Assembly: GCA_035536315.1 (NCBI GenBank) | Contig: DATLOJ010000022.1 | Span: 1-37,398, forward strand | Source: DATLOJ01 sp035536315 | GTDB taxonomy: Bacteria > Actinomycetota > CADDZG01 > JAHWKV01 | Length of the DNA stretch: 37,398 nt | Reading direction: 5' to 3' | Shown: positions 1 through 7,663 of the stretch, one piece after another | How positions within the stretch are numbered: the first letter of the stretch is position 1 | Layout of the letters: each line of letters starts with the position of its first letter | Notes under the pieces: model-generated | The model's database searches: none | What the model saw: only the letters and a program-made list of their open reading frames with translations | What the model was told of the DNA's origin: nothing | Made by a program: the position numbers and the translations under genes

Positions 1-70
1 TGGGTGAATCGAGGACAACGTCTTCGATAGTTAGTGGCGCGTCGTAGGCCTTCAGAACGGCGGCTCGCAT
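1..70 (-). CDS. Zinc-type alcohol dehydrogenase, N-terminal fragment (runs off window)
   Basis: Only the first 23 codons are present; the gene continues beyond base 1. Read on the minus strand from the ATG at 70-68, the peptide begins MRAAVLKAYDAPLTIEDV, the characteristic N-terminus of medium-chain zinc-dependent alcohol dehydrogenases (GroES-like domain), which oxidise alcohols with NAD(P). An in-frame ATG at 118-116 would add 16 residues, but the family normally begins at MRAAVL. The gene is divergent from the polymerase fusion at 121. The catalytic domain and zinc ligands are not visible, so the substrate cannot be judged. Confidence 0.75.
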   Translation of the reverse strand, partial: MRAAVLKAYDAPLTIEDVVLDSP

Positions 71-106
71 GCCGGCGATGATAAGCGGCCCCTCGCCGCG
101 CGCTCC

Positions 107-112
107 TATGAT
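107..112 (+). promoter_or_regulatory. -10 hexamer of a probable leaderless promoter
   Basis: TATGAT matches the -10 consensus at five of six positions and ends 8 nt before the ATG at 121. There is no Shine-Dalgarno sequence before that ATG, so transcription probably starts at or next to the start codon. No convincing -35 was seen. Confidence 0.45.
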
Positions 113-120
113 GCCCATCC

Positions 121-1923
121 ATGCAGGAGCTGCGTTTTGGCATCGCGGGCATTCGCGACACGAAGGACCTTGAAGGCTCGATAGCAAATCTGGTGGAGCG
201 CGGGTTCGCCGCGTGCGAGGTGCAGTTCGTCAAGGAGTTCACGCTTAAAGAGCCGGAAGCGAAGAAGTTTGGAGACATGGCCCGCGATGCGGGAATCCGA
301 TTGTCGGTACACGCTCCCTACTTCGCACAGCTCACCACGAAGGAGCCCGACCGGCTGAAGCTTCACCTCGGGGGCCTCCACCACTCGTGCAAGCTCGCCG
401 CACAGATGGGCGCTCACGTTGTGGTCTGTCACCCGGGCAGCCGCGGCGAGGCGGAGCCGGACGAGCTGGTCGAGCGCGTCGACCGCAATCTCGAGGCCCT
501 CGGCCCCCGAATCGCGGACCTGGGTGGTGTTCGCCTTGGCCTCGAAACGTGCGGACGCAGGTCCCAGTTCGGATCACTCGGCGACATCGCCCTGCTGGTG
601 AAGCGACACCCGTTCACGACTGTCGTTGTCGACTACGGTCACATCCACGCGCTATCGAACGGTTCGCTGAAGGACGGGGCGGCCCTTGATGCCTTGTTCT
701 CCTACATCACCGAGAACTTCTCACATGAGCATCTGTGGCCGCTTCACACACATTTCTCCGACAACGAGTTTGGCGACGCGGGGGAAAGAAGACACGTCCC
801 CTACGGCGCAGGAACTTTGCGGATCAGACACGTGGTCGAGGGGGCGGCACGGCACAACCTTGCATTGACCGTCATATCCGAGCACAAAGAGGACGGTTCT
901 CACGACTCCATCCTTGCCGAGCTGAAACAGATCGAGGCTCCTTTGATTGGCACCGCCTCTGCTCCGGCCCCCGCCCCCGGTGCAGTGAGAAAGCTGCCGG
1001 TTGAACCTCGCGGCGAGGTTCACATCTTCAAAAACGGCGTGCGCGAAGTTCGAATCACCAACATAAACAAGGTTCTCTTTCCCGACGACGGACTCACCAA
1101 GGGCGACCTGGCCACCTACTACTACAACGTTGCGCCGATGATGCTGCCGTTCCTTCGCGACAGACCGATCAATATGCAAAGAGTTCCATCCGGGATATAC
1201 GGCGAGGCCTTCTATGAAAAGCAATGTCCGAAGGGAGCCCCAGACTGGGTTCGGACAGTCCCCGTACCGTCCGACGGAGGCAAAAGGACGATCGACTTCG
1301 TCATTGCAGACGACGTCTCTACGCTGGTTTGGCTGGCCCAGATCGCGAGCGTCGAAGTCCATGCTTGGACCAGCAAATGGCCGGCCCTCGACGAGCCGGA
1401 CTTTGCGGTGCTCGACCTTGATCCGCACGAGCCAATCGAGTTCGAAGATGTACGGACCGTCGCCAAGCTTGTCAACGTTGTCTTGGGGAAGCTCGACATC
1501 AAGAGCTTCGCGAAGACGTCCGGGGGATCCGGCATCCAGGTATTCATCCCGCTGAATCCCGGCCACACCTATTCGCAGGTGAGAGCGTTTTGCTCGGCGG
1601 TCGGCGGCCTCATACGCGCTGCCTATCCGGAGAAGGTGACCCTGGAACCGTCGAAGCCGAAGAGGGCCGGCAAGGTTTTCATCGATGCCAACCAAAACGC
1701 GAAGAGCAAGACGCTTGTAGCGCCGTATTCGGTAAGGCCCTATCCGGGAGCGACCGTTTCGACGCCGATATCGTGGGAGGAGCTCGACGACGAGTTCTAC
1801 CCGGAGCAGTTCACCATCCAAAGCGTCGTCGAAAGAATTGGAGTGGTAGGAGATCTGTTTCGACCGGCACTCAGCATCAGACACGATCTTGGTCCCGCCC
1901 TCGAGAGGTTGGGTGTCGAATGA
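121..1923 (+). CDS. Endonuclease IV-like TIM barrel fused to a LigD-type polymerase/primase domain
   Basis: Two-domain protein of 600 residues. Residues 1 to about 275 resemble the endonuclease IV / xylose-isomerase-like TIM barrel. Most metal ligands of Nfo have counterparts: His64 (VHAPY), His104, Glu142, Asp171, His174, His209 or His211, His225 and Glu254; the Asp that normally lies two residues before His225 is Arg223. Residues about 300-600 are the archaeo-eukaryotic primase-type polymerase domain of LigD, with the metal pair Asp432/Asp434 (LDLDPHE), a TSGGSGIQV loop at 466-474 and IDANQN at 521-526. In classic LigD the loop carries His where this protein has Gln473. The LigD family fills gaps in non-homologous end joining and excision repair. 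There is no ligase or phosphoesterase domain, and no Ku gene in the window. Coupling of AP-site or 3'-end cleavage to gap filling is inferred from the fusion. Confidence 0.85.
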   Translation: MQELRFGIAGIRDTKDLEGSIANLVERGFAACEVQFVKEFTLKEPEAKKFGDMARDAGIRLSVHAPYFAQLTTKEPDRLKLHLGGLHHSCKLAAQMGAHVVVCHPGSRGEAEPDELVERVDRNLEALGPRIADLGGVRLGLETCGRRSQFGSLGDIALLVKRHPFTTVVVDYGHIHALSNGSLKDGAALDALFSYITENFSHEHLWPLHTHFSDNEFGDAGERRHVPYGAGTLRIRHVVEGAARHNLALTVISEHKEDGSHDSILAELKQIEAPLIGTASAPAPAPGAVRKLPVEPRGEVHIFKNGVREVRITNINKVLFPDDGLTKGDLATYYYNVAPMMLPFLRDRPINMQRVPSGIYGEAFYEKQCPKGAPDWVRTVPVPSDGGKRTIDFVIADDVSTLVWLAQIASVEVHAWTSKWPALDEPDFAVLDLDPHEPIEFEDVRTVAKLVNVVLGKLDIKSFAKTSGGSGIQVFIPLNPGHTYSQVRAFCSAVGGLIRAAYPEKVTLEPSKPKRAGKVFIDANQNAKSKTLVAPYSVRPYPGATVSTPISWEELDDEFYPEQFTIQSVVERIGVVGDLFRPALSIRHDLGPALERLGVE

Positions 1924-1956
1924 GATGAACCGGCCAGGGACGTAAGAGAAGGAAAG

Positions 1957-3261
1957 TTGGAGGAGCCTCCCTCAGAAGAGCCGCCCCTAAAAACGAGAAG
2001 GGGCCGCGCCCTGGCAGTTATCAGCGGCCTCCGTGTCGATCCGGCCCCCCTGCGCGAGTCACGTGACTTCCGGCTCCTTTGGTTTTCAACCATCGTTTCG
2101 GAGTTCGGAACTCACATCACTTTCGTTGCGGTGACGTTTCAGGTTTACAAGTTGACACGGTCGGCGGCGATGGTGGGGCTCATCGGCCTGGTGAAGTTCG
2201 TTCCCCTGGTTGCATCGTCGATCCTGGGCGGGCCGCTTGCCGACCGGTTGGACAGAAGACGGCTACTGCTGGTCACGCAGATGGTTTATGCCGTGAGCTC
2301 CACGATCCTGGTCATTGCTGCGCTGATGGAGCGGCCCCCACTGCTCCTGATCTTCGGGGCCGTGGCTCTGACGGCCGCCGTGCAGGGTGTGGACTCACCG
2401 GTCAGGTCATCGATGACCCCGAACCTGGTCCGGAGGGAGCAACTTCCAGGCGCGCTGGCACTGAAGCAGGTTGCATGGAACCTGACTGCGGTGGTCGGCC
2501 CAGCTGTGGGCGGCCTGGTAATCGCAAGGTTTGGTCTGCCCGTCGCATACGGGCTAGATGTCCTCTCCTATGTGGCCGCGATGGGCTTCACGCTGATGCT
2601 GCGCCCGATGGCTCCGGACCGCAGCGGGGAGGAGGAGAAGAAGAAGGGGCTTGCAGCAATCACGGAAGGGTTCCGATTTCTCAAGGGAAGAAGAGTTCTT
2701 CAGTCGACTTTCGGCTTGGATCTGTTTGCGATGGTTTTTGGAATGCCGCGCGCGCTCTTTCCAATCCTTGCGGAAGATCAGTTCGGGAACGGCAGCGCCG
2801 AGACTGTCGGGTTGCTCTTTTCGGCGATGGCCTTCGGCTCCCTGGCCGGCGCTTTGACGGCAGGGTGGGTGAACGCCGTCAAACGGCAGGGGAGGGCCGT
2901 GGTCCTTTCCGTCGTCGTTTGGGGGGCCGCCGTGACCGGCTTCGCGTTCGCGGGGAGTCTTCCCGTCGGAATGATCCTTCTGGCGATCGGCGGTGCGGCC
3001 GATCTGGTTTCCGCAATCTTTCGATCCTCGATCCTGCAGGCGAACACGCCCGATCATTTGCGGGGAAGGCTTTCCGCAATTCACATCCTGGTGGTTGCCG
3101 GAGGGCCCCGATTGGGGGACCTGGAATCCGGGCTTGTTGCTGAAGCCCTAAGCCCCTTCGCTTCGGTCGTTCTCGGTGGGGCAATCACGATCGCGGGGGC
3201 AGGTTTGATAGCCGCACGTGTCCCAGAGTTCTGGAAGCAGCGTGACTCTGCCGCAGGTTGA
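1957..3261 (+). CDS. MFS transporter, EntS-like (MFS_3) exporter
   Basis: Multi-spanning membrane protein of 434 residues, of normal length for a 12-helix major facilitator. The N-terminal part (LRESRDFRLLWFSTIVSEFG, then GGPLADRLDRRRLL between helices 2 and 3) is typical of the MFS_3 group that contains the enterobactin exporter EntS and many drug or macrolide efflux pumps. It likely exports a small molecule by proton antiport; the substrate is not deducible. The start is a TTG at 1957 preceded by GAAGGAAAG at good spacing, which is better supported than any downstream start. It follows the polymerase fusion by 33 bp in the same direction and may be cotranscribed, with no obvious functional link. 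Confidence 0.85.
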   Translation: MEEPPSEEPPLKTRRGRALAVISGLRVDPAPLRESRDFRLLWFSTIVSEFGTHITFVAVTFQVYKLTRSAAMVGLIGLVKFVPLVASSILGGPLADRLDRRRLLLVTQMVYAVSSTILVIAALMERPPLLLIFGAVALTAAVQGVDSPVRSSMTPNLVRREQLPGALALKQVAWNLTAVVGPAVGGLVIARFGLPVAYGLDVLSYVAAMGFTLMLRPMAPDRSGEEEKKKGLAAITEGFRFLKGRRVLQSTFGLDLFAMVFGMPRALFPILAEDQFGNGSAETVGLLFSAMAFGSLAGALTAGWVNAVKRQGRAVVLSVVVWGAAVTGFAFAGSLPVGMILLAIGGAADLVSAIFRSSILQANTPDHLRGRLSAIHILVVAGGPRLGDLESGLVAEALSPFASVVLGGAITIAGAGLIAARVPEFWKQRDSAAG

Positions 3262-3277
3262 CGCGGGGGCCGGCGCG

Positions 3278-3299
3278 ACCGCTCCGTAGCGCGGGCGGT
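3278..3299 (+). terminator. Weak GC-rich hairpin after the MFS gene
   Basis: ACCGCTC (3278-3284) can pair with GGGCGGT (3293-3299), with one G-T wobble, around an 8-nt loop, 17 bp after the MFS stop codon. There is no T tract, so termination here is only a possibility. The remainder of the 110-bp gap (3262-3371) holds a 7-codon reading frame from the ATG at 3355, preceded by AAGAAAGGGG, that overlaps the start of the next gene. Confidence 0.25.
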
Positions 3300-3371
3300 T
3301 AGGCTCGGTCGAGCAAGTCCACGGAGGCTAAGAGTCTGCCACGCAAGAAAGGGGATGCTGAACCAAAGAGC

Positions 3372-4667
3372 ATGCTGACCATTGTCGTTCCCGTTTACAA
3401 CGAGGAGAAGACGATTCGGGCTTCTATCGAGCGCGTCTTAAAGGCCGAGTTTCCAGTGCCGGTTGAAATTCTGGTTGTGGACGACGGCTCGGTTGACTCG
3501 AGCATGGCTCAGATCTCGGATTTGATCGAGCATGATCGTGTGAAGTTGGTGCGCCATGACCGCAACAGGGGGAAAGGCGCTGCCGTTAGGTCGGGCATCC
3601 AAGCGGCTTCGGGTGACATCCTCACAATTTTCGATGCGGACATGGAGTACGACCCCGACGACTACAAAGAGCTTCTGATGCCGCTGCTGAACGGCGAGGC
3701 CGAGGTGGTTTACGGAACCAGGTCCTTCGGCGCCCACAGCGCGTATTCCTTCTGGTTCGTTATGGGGAACCATTTCCTGAGTTTCTTCACAAGCTTCCTT
3801 TTCAATACATGGATCTCGGATATCGAGACGTGCTTCAAGGTTGCGAAGACCGACGTTTGGAGATCGCTCGCACTGAAATCGAACGGTTTTGGAATCGAAG
3901 CCGAATGCACGGCCAAGTTTCTAAAAGGAAAGCACCGGATCTACGAGATCCCAATCCAGTACCGGGCCCGCACGCGCGAAGAGGGTAAGAAGCTCCAGTG
4001 GACCGACGGGCTCGCTGCCATCTGGATATTGCTGAGAATCCGATTGTTCGGCCCCCGTCCCGCCACTGCGGGCACTCCAGGATTAACTCGAGGCTCTGGC
4101 CGACTAGAAGTGTTCCTGGCCAAGAAGCGCGCCGCCATGGCCGACAAGCTGATTGATGAGTCACAGCGTACGGGCAGCATTCTCGACTTGGGCTGCGGAA
4201 CCACGCCTTACTTCCTGATCAAAACGCGTTTTTCCGAGAAAGCAGGTGTCGAGAAGCGCCCAGTGCACATGCCCGAAGGCGCGCATGTCAGGGCAACAGT
4301 CCACGACATCGAAAAGCCACAATCCCTGCCCTTTGAAGACGGTTCTTTCGAAGTCGTGACCATGCTCGCCGTTCTGGAGCATCTGGATCCGAAGCGACTG
4401 ATCGGATTGCTGGACGAGATCCACCGTCTTCTCCGGCCCGGGGGAACCGTGATCCTGACGACTCCTGCCTCCTGGACAGATCCAATTCTCGCTGTCATGG
4501 CGCGGTTGGGGCTGGTCAGCCATGAAGAGATCGACGAGCATCATCAGACCCACACGCACAGGTCGCTTCGCGAGCTGTTCTCTCGGTCACGATTCGGCAA
4601 CGCTCATCTGCAGCTTGGCCGGTTCGAGTTGGGCATGAACCTATGGGCAAAGGCTCAAAAACCATAG
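3372..4667 (+). CDS. Glycosyltransferase family 2 fused to a SAM-dependent methyltransferase
   Basis: Fusion of 431 residues. Residues 1-225 form a GT2 domain of the dolichol-phosphate-mannose-synthase-like type: the opening MLTIVVPVYNEEKTI, the nucleotide-binding VVDDGS at 35-40, and a DAD metal-binding motif at 88-90 followed by MEYDPDDY. Residues about 245-431 form a class I methyltransferase (Methyltransf_11 type) with motif I LDLGCG at 271-276 and LRPGG at 354-358. The GT2 part would transfer a sugar from a nucleotide-sugar to a polyprenyl phosphate or glycan acceptor, and the second domain would methylate a product or partner. No transmembrane anchor was seen. The start is ATG at 3372 without a strong ribosome site; translation may be coupled to the short frame beginning at 3355. 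trpD follows after 29 bp. Confidence 0.85.
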   Translation: MLTIVVPVYNEEKTIRASIERVLKAEFPVPVEILVVDDGSVDSSMAQISDLIEHDRVKLVRHDRNRGKGAAVRSGIQAASGDILTIFDADMEYDPDDYKELLMPLLNGEAEVVYGTRSFGAHSAYSFWFVMGNHFLSFFTSFLFNTWISDIETCFKVAKTDVWRSLALKSNGFGIEAECTAKFLKGKHRIYEIPIQYRARTREEGKKLQWTDGLAAIWILLRIRLFGPRPATAGTPGLTRGSGRLEVFLAKKRAAMADKLIDESQRTGSILDLGCGTTPYFLIKTRFSEKAGVEKRPVHMPEGAHVRATVHDIEKPQSLPFEDGSFEVVTMLAVLEHLDPKRLIGLLDEIHRLLRPGGTVILTTPASWTDPILAVMARLGLVSHEEIDEHHQTHTHRSLRELFSRSRFGNAHLQLGRFELGMNLWAKAQKP

Positions 4668-4696
4668 GCATCGGTTCGCTGCTTGAGACCCAGTAA

Positions 4697-5722
4697 ATGA
4701 ACGAAATCACCTGGCCGTCGATTCTCGGTCCCCTGACGAAGGGGGACTCTTTGACTTCTGAGCAGGCCGCCTGGGCCATGGGCGAGATCATGGATGGCCG
4801 GGCCGCTCCAGCCCAGTTCGGCGCGTTCGTGGCTTCGCTTCGCACTAAAGGCGAGACGGTCGACGAAATCCTGGGGCTGGTCCAGACAATGAGGGGTCTT
4901 TCCCTCAAGGTCGAGACTCCTTATCAAGTGGTCGACACCTGCGGTACGGGGGGAGACCGTTCGGGCTCGATCAACATCTCCACGATCGCGGCCCTCGTTG
5001 CTGCGGGGGCCGGCGCTAAGGTGGCGAAGCATGGAAATCGCGCTGCAACCAGCATCTGTGGATCTGCGGATCTTCTGGAGGAGCTCGGGGTCAGGATCAA
5101 TCTTCCGCCCGAGGGCGTTGCCAAGTGCATCGATCAAGCGGGGATCGGTTTCTGCTTTGCACCGGTCTTTCACCCTTCGATGCGGCACGCTGCATCGCCG
5201 CGGAAGGACATCGGTGTTGCCACGGTCTTCAACTTCCTCGGCCCGCTCACAAACCCGGCCGGCGCTTTGCACCAGGCGATTGGCGTAGCGGACGAGCAGA
5301 TGGCGTACAAGATGCTCGAGGTGCTGAAGAGACTCGGCAGCGTCCACGTCCTTATGTACATGGGCTCCGATGGTCTGGACGAGTTGACGACAACGGGGCC
5401 GTCGAGCATGTGGGAGCTGAGAGAAGGAGAAATTACGGAAAGAGTTCTGGACCCCGTGGATCTGGGAATCAAAGTGACTACAGCAGCCGAGCTTCAAGGA
5501 GGAGACAAAGCCGCGAACGCGGCCGTAGCGAACTCGGTCCTTTCCGGCAAGCACGGCGCGCAGCGGGACGTTGTTGCTCTCAATGCCGCGGCGGCTTTGG
5601 TTGCAGCCGACATGACAGAGGAGTTCTCGCACGCTCTCGAGCACGCATACGAGTCGATCGACTCTGGGAAAGCCGCCGCGTCATTGGAGCGGCTGATCGA
5701 CACTTCTCAAAGCTTCGAATGA
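4697..5722 (+). CDS. trpD: Anthranilate phosphoribosyltransferase
   Basis: Transfers phosphoribose from PRPP to anthranilate, the second committed step of tryptophan synthesis in the cytoplasm. The 341-residue length is normal. The PRPP-binding GTGGD at residues 83-87, the SINIST stretch at 91-96 and KHGNR at 111-115 are all intact. No other trp gene is nearby, so the pathway genes are scattered, as in many actinobacteria. It runs in the same direction as the glycosyltransferase-methyltransferase gene and converges on the nuclease gene, with only 29 bp between the stop codons. Confidence 0.95.
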   Translation: MNEITWPSILGPLTKGDSLTSEQAAWAMGEIMDGRAAPAQFGAFVASLRTKGETVDEILGLVQTMRGLSLKVETPYQVVDTCGTGGDRSGSINISTIAALVAAGAGAKVAKHGNRAATSICGSADLLEELGVRINLPPEGVAKCIDQAGIGFCFAPVFHPSMRHAASPRKDIGVATVFNFLGPLTNPAGALHQAIGVADEQMAYKMLEVLKRLGSVHVLMYMGSDGLDELTTTGPSSMWELREGEITERVLDPVDLGIKVTTAAELQGGDKAANAAVANSVLSGKHGAQRDVVALNAAAALVAADMTEEFSHALEHAYESIDSGKAAASLERLIDTSQSFE

Positions 5723-5751
5723 AGGCCGCTTGGTAACTGGGTAGATGTCGA

Positions 5752-7371
5752 CTACGAGGCGATCCTGTCGAGGGGCAGGGAGTATCTGCCCGAGCAGTAA
5801 GTAACGGCCGCGCCCAGGCCCCTGGCTTTCTCCAGGTAACGCCACACGATCATCATTTCCTCCATCTCGGGAAGTGTCGCCCACGTCCGGCTGGGGGCAA
5901 CAGACGCGAAGGAAAAGACTCGCTCGGGTTCGGGCAAGCAACCGATCTGAACTTCCACGAGAAGGCCGGATCGGATGAACGTCGTCTCCGTCACGCCGTC
6001 CCTGTCCAGCGAAACGATCAGATCCCCAGCTCCAGTGAGGCTTTCGAACACCATTCGGCGATGGAGGTAACGGGCCAGCAGCGCGATGCGATCCTTCATG
6101 CTTCCGGCCTCTTCGAAGCGCAGCCCCTGCGAGTAGGTATGCATTCTCTCTTCAAGGGCGGACAGCAGCCAGGTTCCACCCGACTCGACGGACTCCTTCA
6201 CCTGTGCGATCAAAGAGGCGTACCCGTCGCGCGAGCCCGGGTGACAGGGAGCTGCGCACTTGCCCATTTGACCGAATGCGCATCCGAACGGGTGACCCAG
6301 CGGATCCGCACATCGGGCGATAGGAGCTGCATCACGAAGGACCTCCAGCACCTCCTTCGCGGCGCGCTGATGTGGAAAGGGTCCCATCACAGATGAGAAG
6401 TCTTCCTTCATGGCACGCGTAACTACGAACCGAGGGACCGGTCTTTTTTCGAAACGTATCCACGCAGCCGGCTTTCCCCGACTTTTGCCTCTTCGGTTGT
6501 AACGCGGCTGGTGCTGGTGGATCAGTCTCAGCTCTCTCACCTCCGCCTCGAGTGGCGACCTGCATTTCTCAACGTCGATTTTCGCGACGTCGCGCACAAG
6601 CTCCCCGATGCGCAGCCTGTCGTCACCGTAGAAATAGGAGCGGACGCGCGTTCGGAGGTCCTTGGCTTTTCCGACGTAGATGACATCGCCGCGCCTGTTC
6701 AAGAACTTGTACACACCGCTGCAGCGTGGAATCGAAGCGCACAAAGAAGCCTTCGTGAGGTCCGGCCTTCGGCCGGCCCGGCAAAACGCCAGGAGGTCGT
6801 CGACCGTAAGGACACCCACAGGCCCGGCCAGCTCGAGAAGACGATGGAACACCTCCACGGTGGTGGCTGCGTCGGTGAACGCTCTGTGGTTCGGTTTGTT
6901 TTCAGTATTGAAAGTGCGGGCGAGGGTTTCGAGGCGCATGTCTCTGGTCTCACCCCGCAATAGCCAGCGGGCAAGCCGGAGCGTGCACACCGAACGCTTG
7001 AACGGAATCTCGTAGCCGTAGCGACGAAATGCCGCCTTGAGAAAGCCCGTGTCGAAGGGGGAGTTGTGGCACACAATTACCGAGTCCCGCAGGAACTCCC
7101 AGAGGTTCGGCAGCACTTCCTGAATCGGCGGAGCCATCGCCACCATCTCGTTGGTGATGCCTGTGAGCAGCTCGACATACGGAGCGATGCTGTGATCAGG
7201 GCGGACGAGACACTGAAAAGTCCCGACGGTCTCTCCACCGACTGCTTTCAGCGCGCCGATCTCAGTGATCGAGTCGGAAGCGGGCGAGCCACCGGTTGTT
7301 TCGAGATCCAGCACCACGAACTGTGTCTCGAAAAGGCCCTGCCCTAGGTCCTCGAAAGTCGCCTGACGCAT
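5752..7371 (-). CDS. DEDD exonuclease / GIY-YIG (UvrC N-terminal-like) fusion nuclease
   Basis: Protein of 539 residues. Residues 15-185 are a DnaQ-like 3'-5' exonuclease with exo I Asp22-Leu-Glu24, exo II near CHNSPFD (101-107) and exo III HRAFTD (162-167). Residues 215-290 are a GIY-YIG endonuclease (GVY at 219-221, IYVGKAKDLR at 231-240). The rest resembles UvrC beyond its GIY-YIG domain, with a cysteine-rich stretch (CAFGQMGKCAAPC) and a UVR-like segment, but it lacks the RNase H-like second nuclease of UvrC. This architecture is known from actinobacteria (M. tuberculosis Rv2191) and parallels the E. coli SOS nuclease Cho. It probably makes a 3' incision at UvrB-marked lesions and trims the end. 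The ATG at 7371 has no ribosome site and lies 6 nt from a -10 hexamer; a LexA box fills the promoter spacer. Confidence 0.9.
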   Translation of the reverse strand: MRQATFEDLGQGLFETQFVVLDLETTGGSPASDSITEIGALKAVGGETVGTFQCLVRPDHSIAPYVELLTGITNEMVAMAPPIQEVLPNLWEFLRDSVIVCHNSPFDTGFLKAAFRRYGYEIPFKRSVCTLRLARWLLRGETRDMRLETLARTFNTENKPNHRAFTDAATTVEVFHRLLELAGPVGVLTVDDLLAFCRAGRRPDLTKASLCASIPRCSGVYKFLNRRGDVIYVGKAKDLRTRVRSYFYGDDRLRIGELVRDVAKIDVEKCRSPLEAEVRELRLIHQHQPRYNRRGKSRGKPAAWIRFEKRPVPRFVVTRAMKEDFSSVMGPFPHQRAAKEVLEVLRDAAPIARCADPLGHPFGCAFGQMGKCAAPCHPGSRDGYASLIAQVKESVESGGTWLLSALEERMHTYSQGLRFEEAGSMKDRIALLARYLHRRMVFESLTGAGDLIVSLDRDGVTETTFIRSGLLVEVQIGCLPEPERVFSFASVAPSRTWATLPEMEEMMIVWRYLEKARGLGAAVTYCSGRYSLPLDRIAS

Positions 7372-7377
7372 CGAATC

Positions 7378-7406
7378 AGACTAGACGAACATATGTTCGA
7401 TTACAA
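7378..7406 (-). promoter_or_regulatory. SOS-controlled leaderless promoter of the DEDD/GIY-YIG nuclease
   Basis: On the minus strand TTGTAA (7406-7401) is followed by a 17-bp spacer and TAGTCT (7383-7378); the ATG at 7371 comes 6 nt later. The spacer is almost entirely the LexA-type palindrome at 7386-7399, so repressor binding would exclude RNA polymerase. The mRNA would start at the ATG. Confidence 0.6.
7386..7399. promoter_or_regulatory. LexA (SOS) box
   Basis: CGAACATATGTTCG is a perfect 14-bp palindrome matching the actinobacterial/Gram-positive SOS box core CGAAC-N4-GTTCG. It lies 15 bp upstream of the DNA repair nuclease start and 40 bp upstream of the divergent zinc-ribbon gene. I saw no second match to this core in the window. 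Confidence 0.8.
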
Positions 7407-7426
7407 GGAGGGTGGATGCCCAAGCC

Positions 7427-7432
7427 TAGAAT
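7427..7432 (+). promoter_or_regulatory. -10 hexamer of a leaderless promoter
   Basis: TAGAAT (five of six consensus positions) ends 6 nt before the ATG at 7439, which has no ribosome site at usable spacing. This is the divergent partner of the SOS promoter; the LexA box lies 28-41 bp upstream, near its -35 region, so the two genes may share control. Confidence 0.45.
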
Positions 7433-7438
7433 CCCGGC

Positions 7439-7663
7439 ATGCCGGAAAACACCTCGTATCGGTGCAACGCCTGCGGAAATCGAACGCGGTTCGATCTGTT
7501 CCAGACGAAGAAGGTCAGGGAGTTTCACCACTATTCCCTGGGGGGTGAGCTTTCAGTCGAGGAGGAGGAGATCCTGGAGAGGCACGTGGAGAAGATCGTG
7601 TGCCGCTGGTGCGGATCCGCGGATTCAATCGAGGAAGTTGCCCAGGAAGGAGACCATTCGTGA
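7439..7663 (+). CDS. Small zinc-ribbon protein of unknown function
   Basis: Protein of 74 residues with two CxxC knuckles, CNAC at 9-12 and CRWC at 55-58, separated by an acidic linker rich in Glu. This pattern indicates a single structural zinc site (zinc ribbon). It is soluble, with no signal peptide or membrane segment. Its stop codon overlaps the GTG start of the CoA-transferase-family gene (GTGA), so the two are translationally coupled. The ATG at 7439 appears to be leaderless. Such small ribbons often accompany acyl-CoA enzymes or act in nucleic-acid binding, but the sequence does not decide; I do not recognise a named family. Confidence 0.7.
   Translation: MPENTSYRCNACGNRTRFDLFQTKKVREFHHYSLGGELSVEEEEILERHVEKIVCRWCGSADSIEEVAQEGDHS

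Noticed and set aside
721..1884. Long antisense reading frame (387 codons) opposite the polymerase fusion
   Set aside because: Its peptide is Arg/Val-rich without domains and the plus strand clearly encodes a conserved protein; it is a shadow of high GC codon use.
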